Source of the DNA: Asaia lannensis NBRC 102526
Lineage (GTDB): Bacteria; Pseudomonadota; Alphaproteobacteria; Acetobacterales; Acetobacteraceae
Length of the DNA stretch: 64,000 nt
NCBI RefSeq assembly: GCF_024054035.1
Contig: NZ_JAMXQU010000002.1
Location: 310,001 to 374,000, forward strand
Reading direction: 5' to 3'
The notes below the pieces were generated by a model that saw only the letters and a list, made by a program, of their open reading frames with translations, was not told where the DNA came from and did not search any database. How positions within the stretch are numbered: the stretch's first letter is position 1; each line of letters begins with the position of its first letter. Position numbers and translations under genes: made by a program. Positions 62,743 through 64,000 of this stretch are shown piece after piece.

Positions 62743-64000
62743 TGCAGTATTCCCAGACCGTGAAGCAGTTCAGAAGCCTGCGAGTGCTTTTTGGGCGCTG
62801 CTGCGGCCTCTCCGGGTATACCTTCCCGGGAAGCGGCGAGGATATCGGGACATGTATCGGGGGCACTTCCCCCTATCGTTACCTCGAAGCGCCCACCTGC
62901 GCTTGCTTCCTGATGCGCCTGGGGAGAATCGACGGTGCCGGTCACAAGAACCGGAGTCGATGCCCCCGTACCGCCAAAACCGATGCGCGGCAGAAGATGC
63001 AGATCGAGCGCGCCCTGTGCGAGCCCGTAACGCCCGTGACCGGAAAGGCTGAGTGCACCGGCTTCCATCCCGATCGTATCGAGATCGGCCTGTCCGTCAG
63101 CGAAACGGGCATGAAGCCCGAGGCAACGCACATTCAGGTCGCGATGAGACACAACGGCCCGCGCGGCGTCACCCAGATACGGACCGAGCCTGGTTGCGTC
63201 GATCGATCCACCGACCATCGAAAGGCCGAGCGTGCCCGCCAGGCTCTCGCGCAGCGCGGCGCGCGTGTCTCCACGGGCTTCGATCTGTCCCACAAGCATG
63301 ACCGGACCACGAAACAGATCGGGAATTGAAAGCAGGTTCTGTGCCAGCGTCGCAGGAACGAGCAAAGGCGAGAATGTTACCTTGACCAGAGCCGGGTCGA
63401 GTGTGCTGTCGTAAAGACCGTGACCGGCAAGGGTCAGGCCATTGCCTTCGCCCTTGATCGACTCGATGGTCACCTTACCCGCATCGACACCGATATGGCC
63501 CGATACCTGCGTATAGTCGGCACCGTTGAAGCGCAGCGTGTCGGCCGAAAGGTCGATCGCGCCGTGCCCGTTTCGCACAAATCGATGCAGATCGTTCAAC
63601 AGATAAGACGGCTGCGTCACTTCACTCTTGCGATCGACCGACGACGACGCGGCTGACGAATTCTTGTCCGTCTGGGGAGCACTCGTATGGGTGAGAGCGG
63701 CAATCGGTGACGCGACGCCGGCTGTTGGCGCAGCCGCACCGGCTTCTGCCTTCGGAGCCGAAACTGGACCGCGCCACAGACCGCTGAGCGCATCCAGATC
63801 CAGCCGGTCGAAATGAAGCCTGCCGTCGACAGATGAAAGAAGGGGGGCGGCTGCTTTTGCCTCGACCGATCCGGCAGCCTCGTGACTAGCGAACGTCATG
63901 CCACTGATCTGCACTGTGCCGGATGCATCGCGCTCAACATGCCCCTTGAGCGTGACATCGTGCAGGGCGGCCTGCAGGACCGACACGGTCTGAGCCTGCC
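62739..64000 (-). CDS. AsmA family protein, N-terminus outside the window
   Basis: The minus-strand frame is open to the window edge, giving at least 420 residues of C-terminal sequence. It shows AsmA-like repeats of amphipathic beta strands: GAIDLSADTLRFNGADYTQVSGHIGVDAGKVTIESIKGEGNG, LAGTLGLSMVGGSIDATRLG, GALSLSGHGRYGLAQGALDLHLLPRIGFGG, and a DSP/TGTVDSPQ near the end. AsmA-like proteins form long periplasmic grooves that are thought to move phospholipids to the outer membrane. A Ser/Ala-rich insert lies in the middle. It overlaps the ATP12 gene downstream by 4 bases. Confidence 0.85.
   Translation of the reverse strand, partial: QAQTVSVLQAALHDVTLKGHVERDASGTVQISGMTFASHEAAGSVEAKAAAPLLSSVDGRLHFDRLDLDALSGLWRGPVSAPKAEAGAAAPTAGVASPIAALTHTSAPQTDKNSSAASSSVDRKSEVTQPSYLLNDLHRFVRNGHGAIDLSADTLRFNGADYTQVSGHIGVDAGKVTIESIKGEGNGLTLAGHGLYDSTLDPALVKVTFSPLLVPATLAQNLLSIPDLFRGPVMLVGQIEARGDTRAALRESLAGTLGLSMVGGSIDATRLGPYLGDAARAVVSHRDLNVRCLGLHARFADGQADLDTIGMEAGALSLSGHGRYGLAQGALDLHLLPRIGFGGTGASTPVLVTGTVDSPQAHQEASAGGRFEVTIGGSAPDTCPDILAASREGIPGEAAAAPKKHSQASELLHGLGILH

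Overview
The window looks like chromosomal DNA of an acetic acid bacterium (Acetobacteraceae, Alphaproteobacteria). The reasons are a pentose phosphate cluster with a transaldolase/glucose-6-phosphate isomerase fusion and a short 6-phosphogluconate dehydrogenase, a CtrA-type response regulator, the alphaproteobacterial yebC-ruvCAB-ybgC-tolQRAB-pal-cpoB-tilS-ftsH-glmM order, an IspDF fusion, an ATP12 chaperone and a SAM-II riboswitch ahead of metZ. A genus in the Asaia/Gluconobacter/Kozakia neighbourhood is my inference. There are no phage genes, insertion sequences, rRNA genes or CRISPR arrays.

Layout. 1-11.2 kb: the end of an OmpA-like porin, a tiny membrane protein, prfC, rpsD, a BON-LysM protein, a MATE pump, cysS with a TrmJ-like methyltransferase and a VOC protein, an MFS carrier and a DUF4349 lipoprotein. 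11.2-22 kb: nine minus-strand genes of sugar phosphate metabolism (tkt, tal-pgi, gnd, zwf, a HAD phosphatase, pgl, rpiA, gntK) split by strong terminators; together they take gluconate or glucose 6-phosphate through the oxidative and non-oxidative pentose phosphate branches. 22.4-29.6 kb: an MBL hydrolase, ankyrin protein, hisC, an M29 aminopeptidase, several unknown small proteins, a FliJ-like coiled coil and a CtrA homologue whose phosphoacceptor Asp is Glu.

29.6-47.1 kb: a long minus-strand housekeeping block from yebC through Tol-Pal to ftsH, glmM and thiD, preceded by secA. 47.5-54.8 kb: a parvulin isomerase, argJ, a type II NADH dehydrogenase with a 2OG-Fe dioxygenase, tRNA-Gly(CCC), the SAM-II riboswitch with metZ, and apaG. 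54.8-60.2 kb: a large membrane sensor diguanylate cyclase, a secreted protein of three near-identical 30-residue Cys-containing repeats with a hairpin over its ribosome binding site, an AT-rich tract, and a sugar/proton symporter. 60.3-64 kb: ispDF, a small membrane protein, ATP12 and the C-terminal part of an AsmA protein running off the window.

The most unusual items are the natural D51E CtrA, the repeat protein with its leader hairpin, and the in-frame ATG placed right behind the SAM-II riboswitch.
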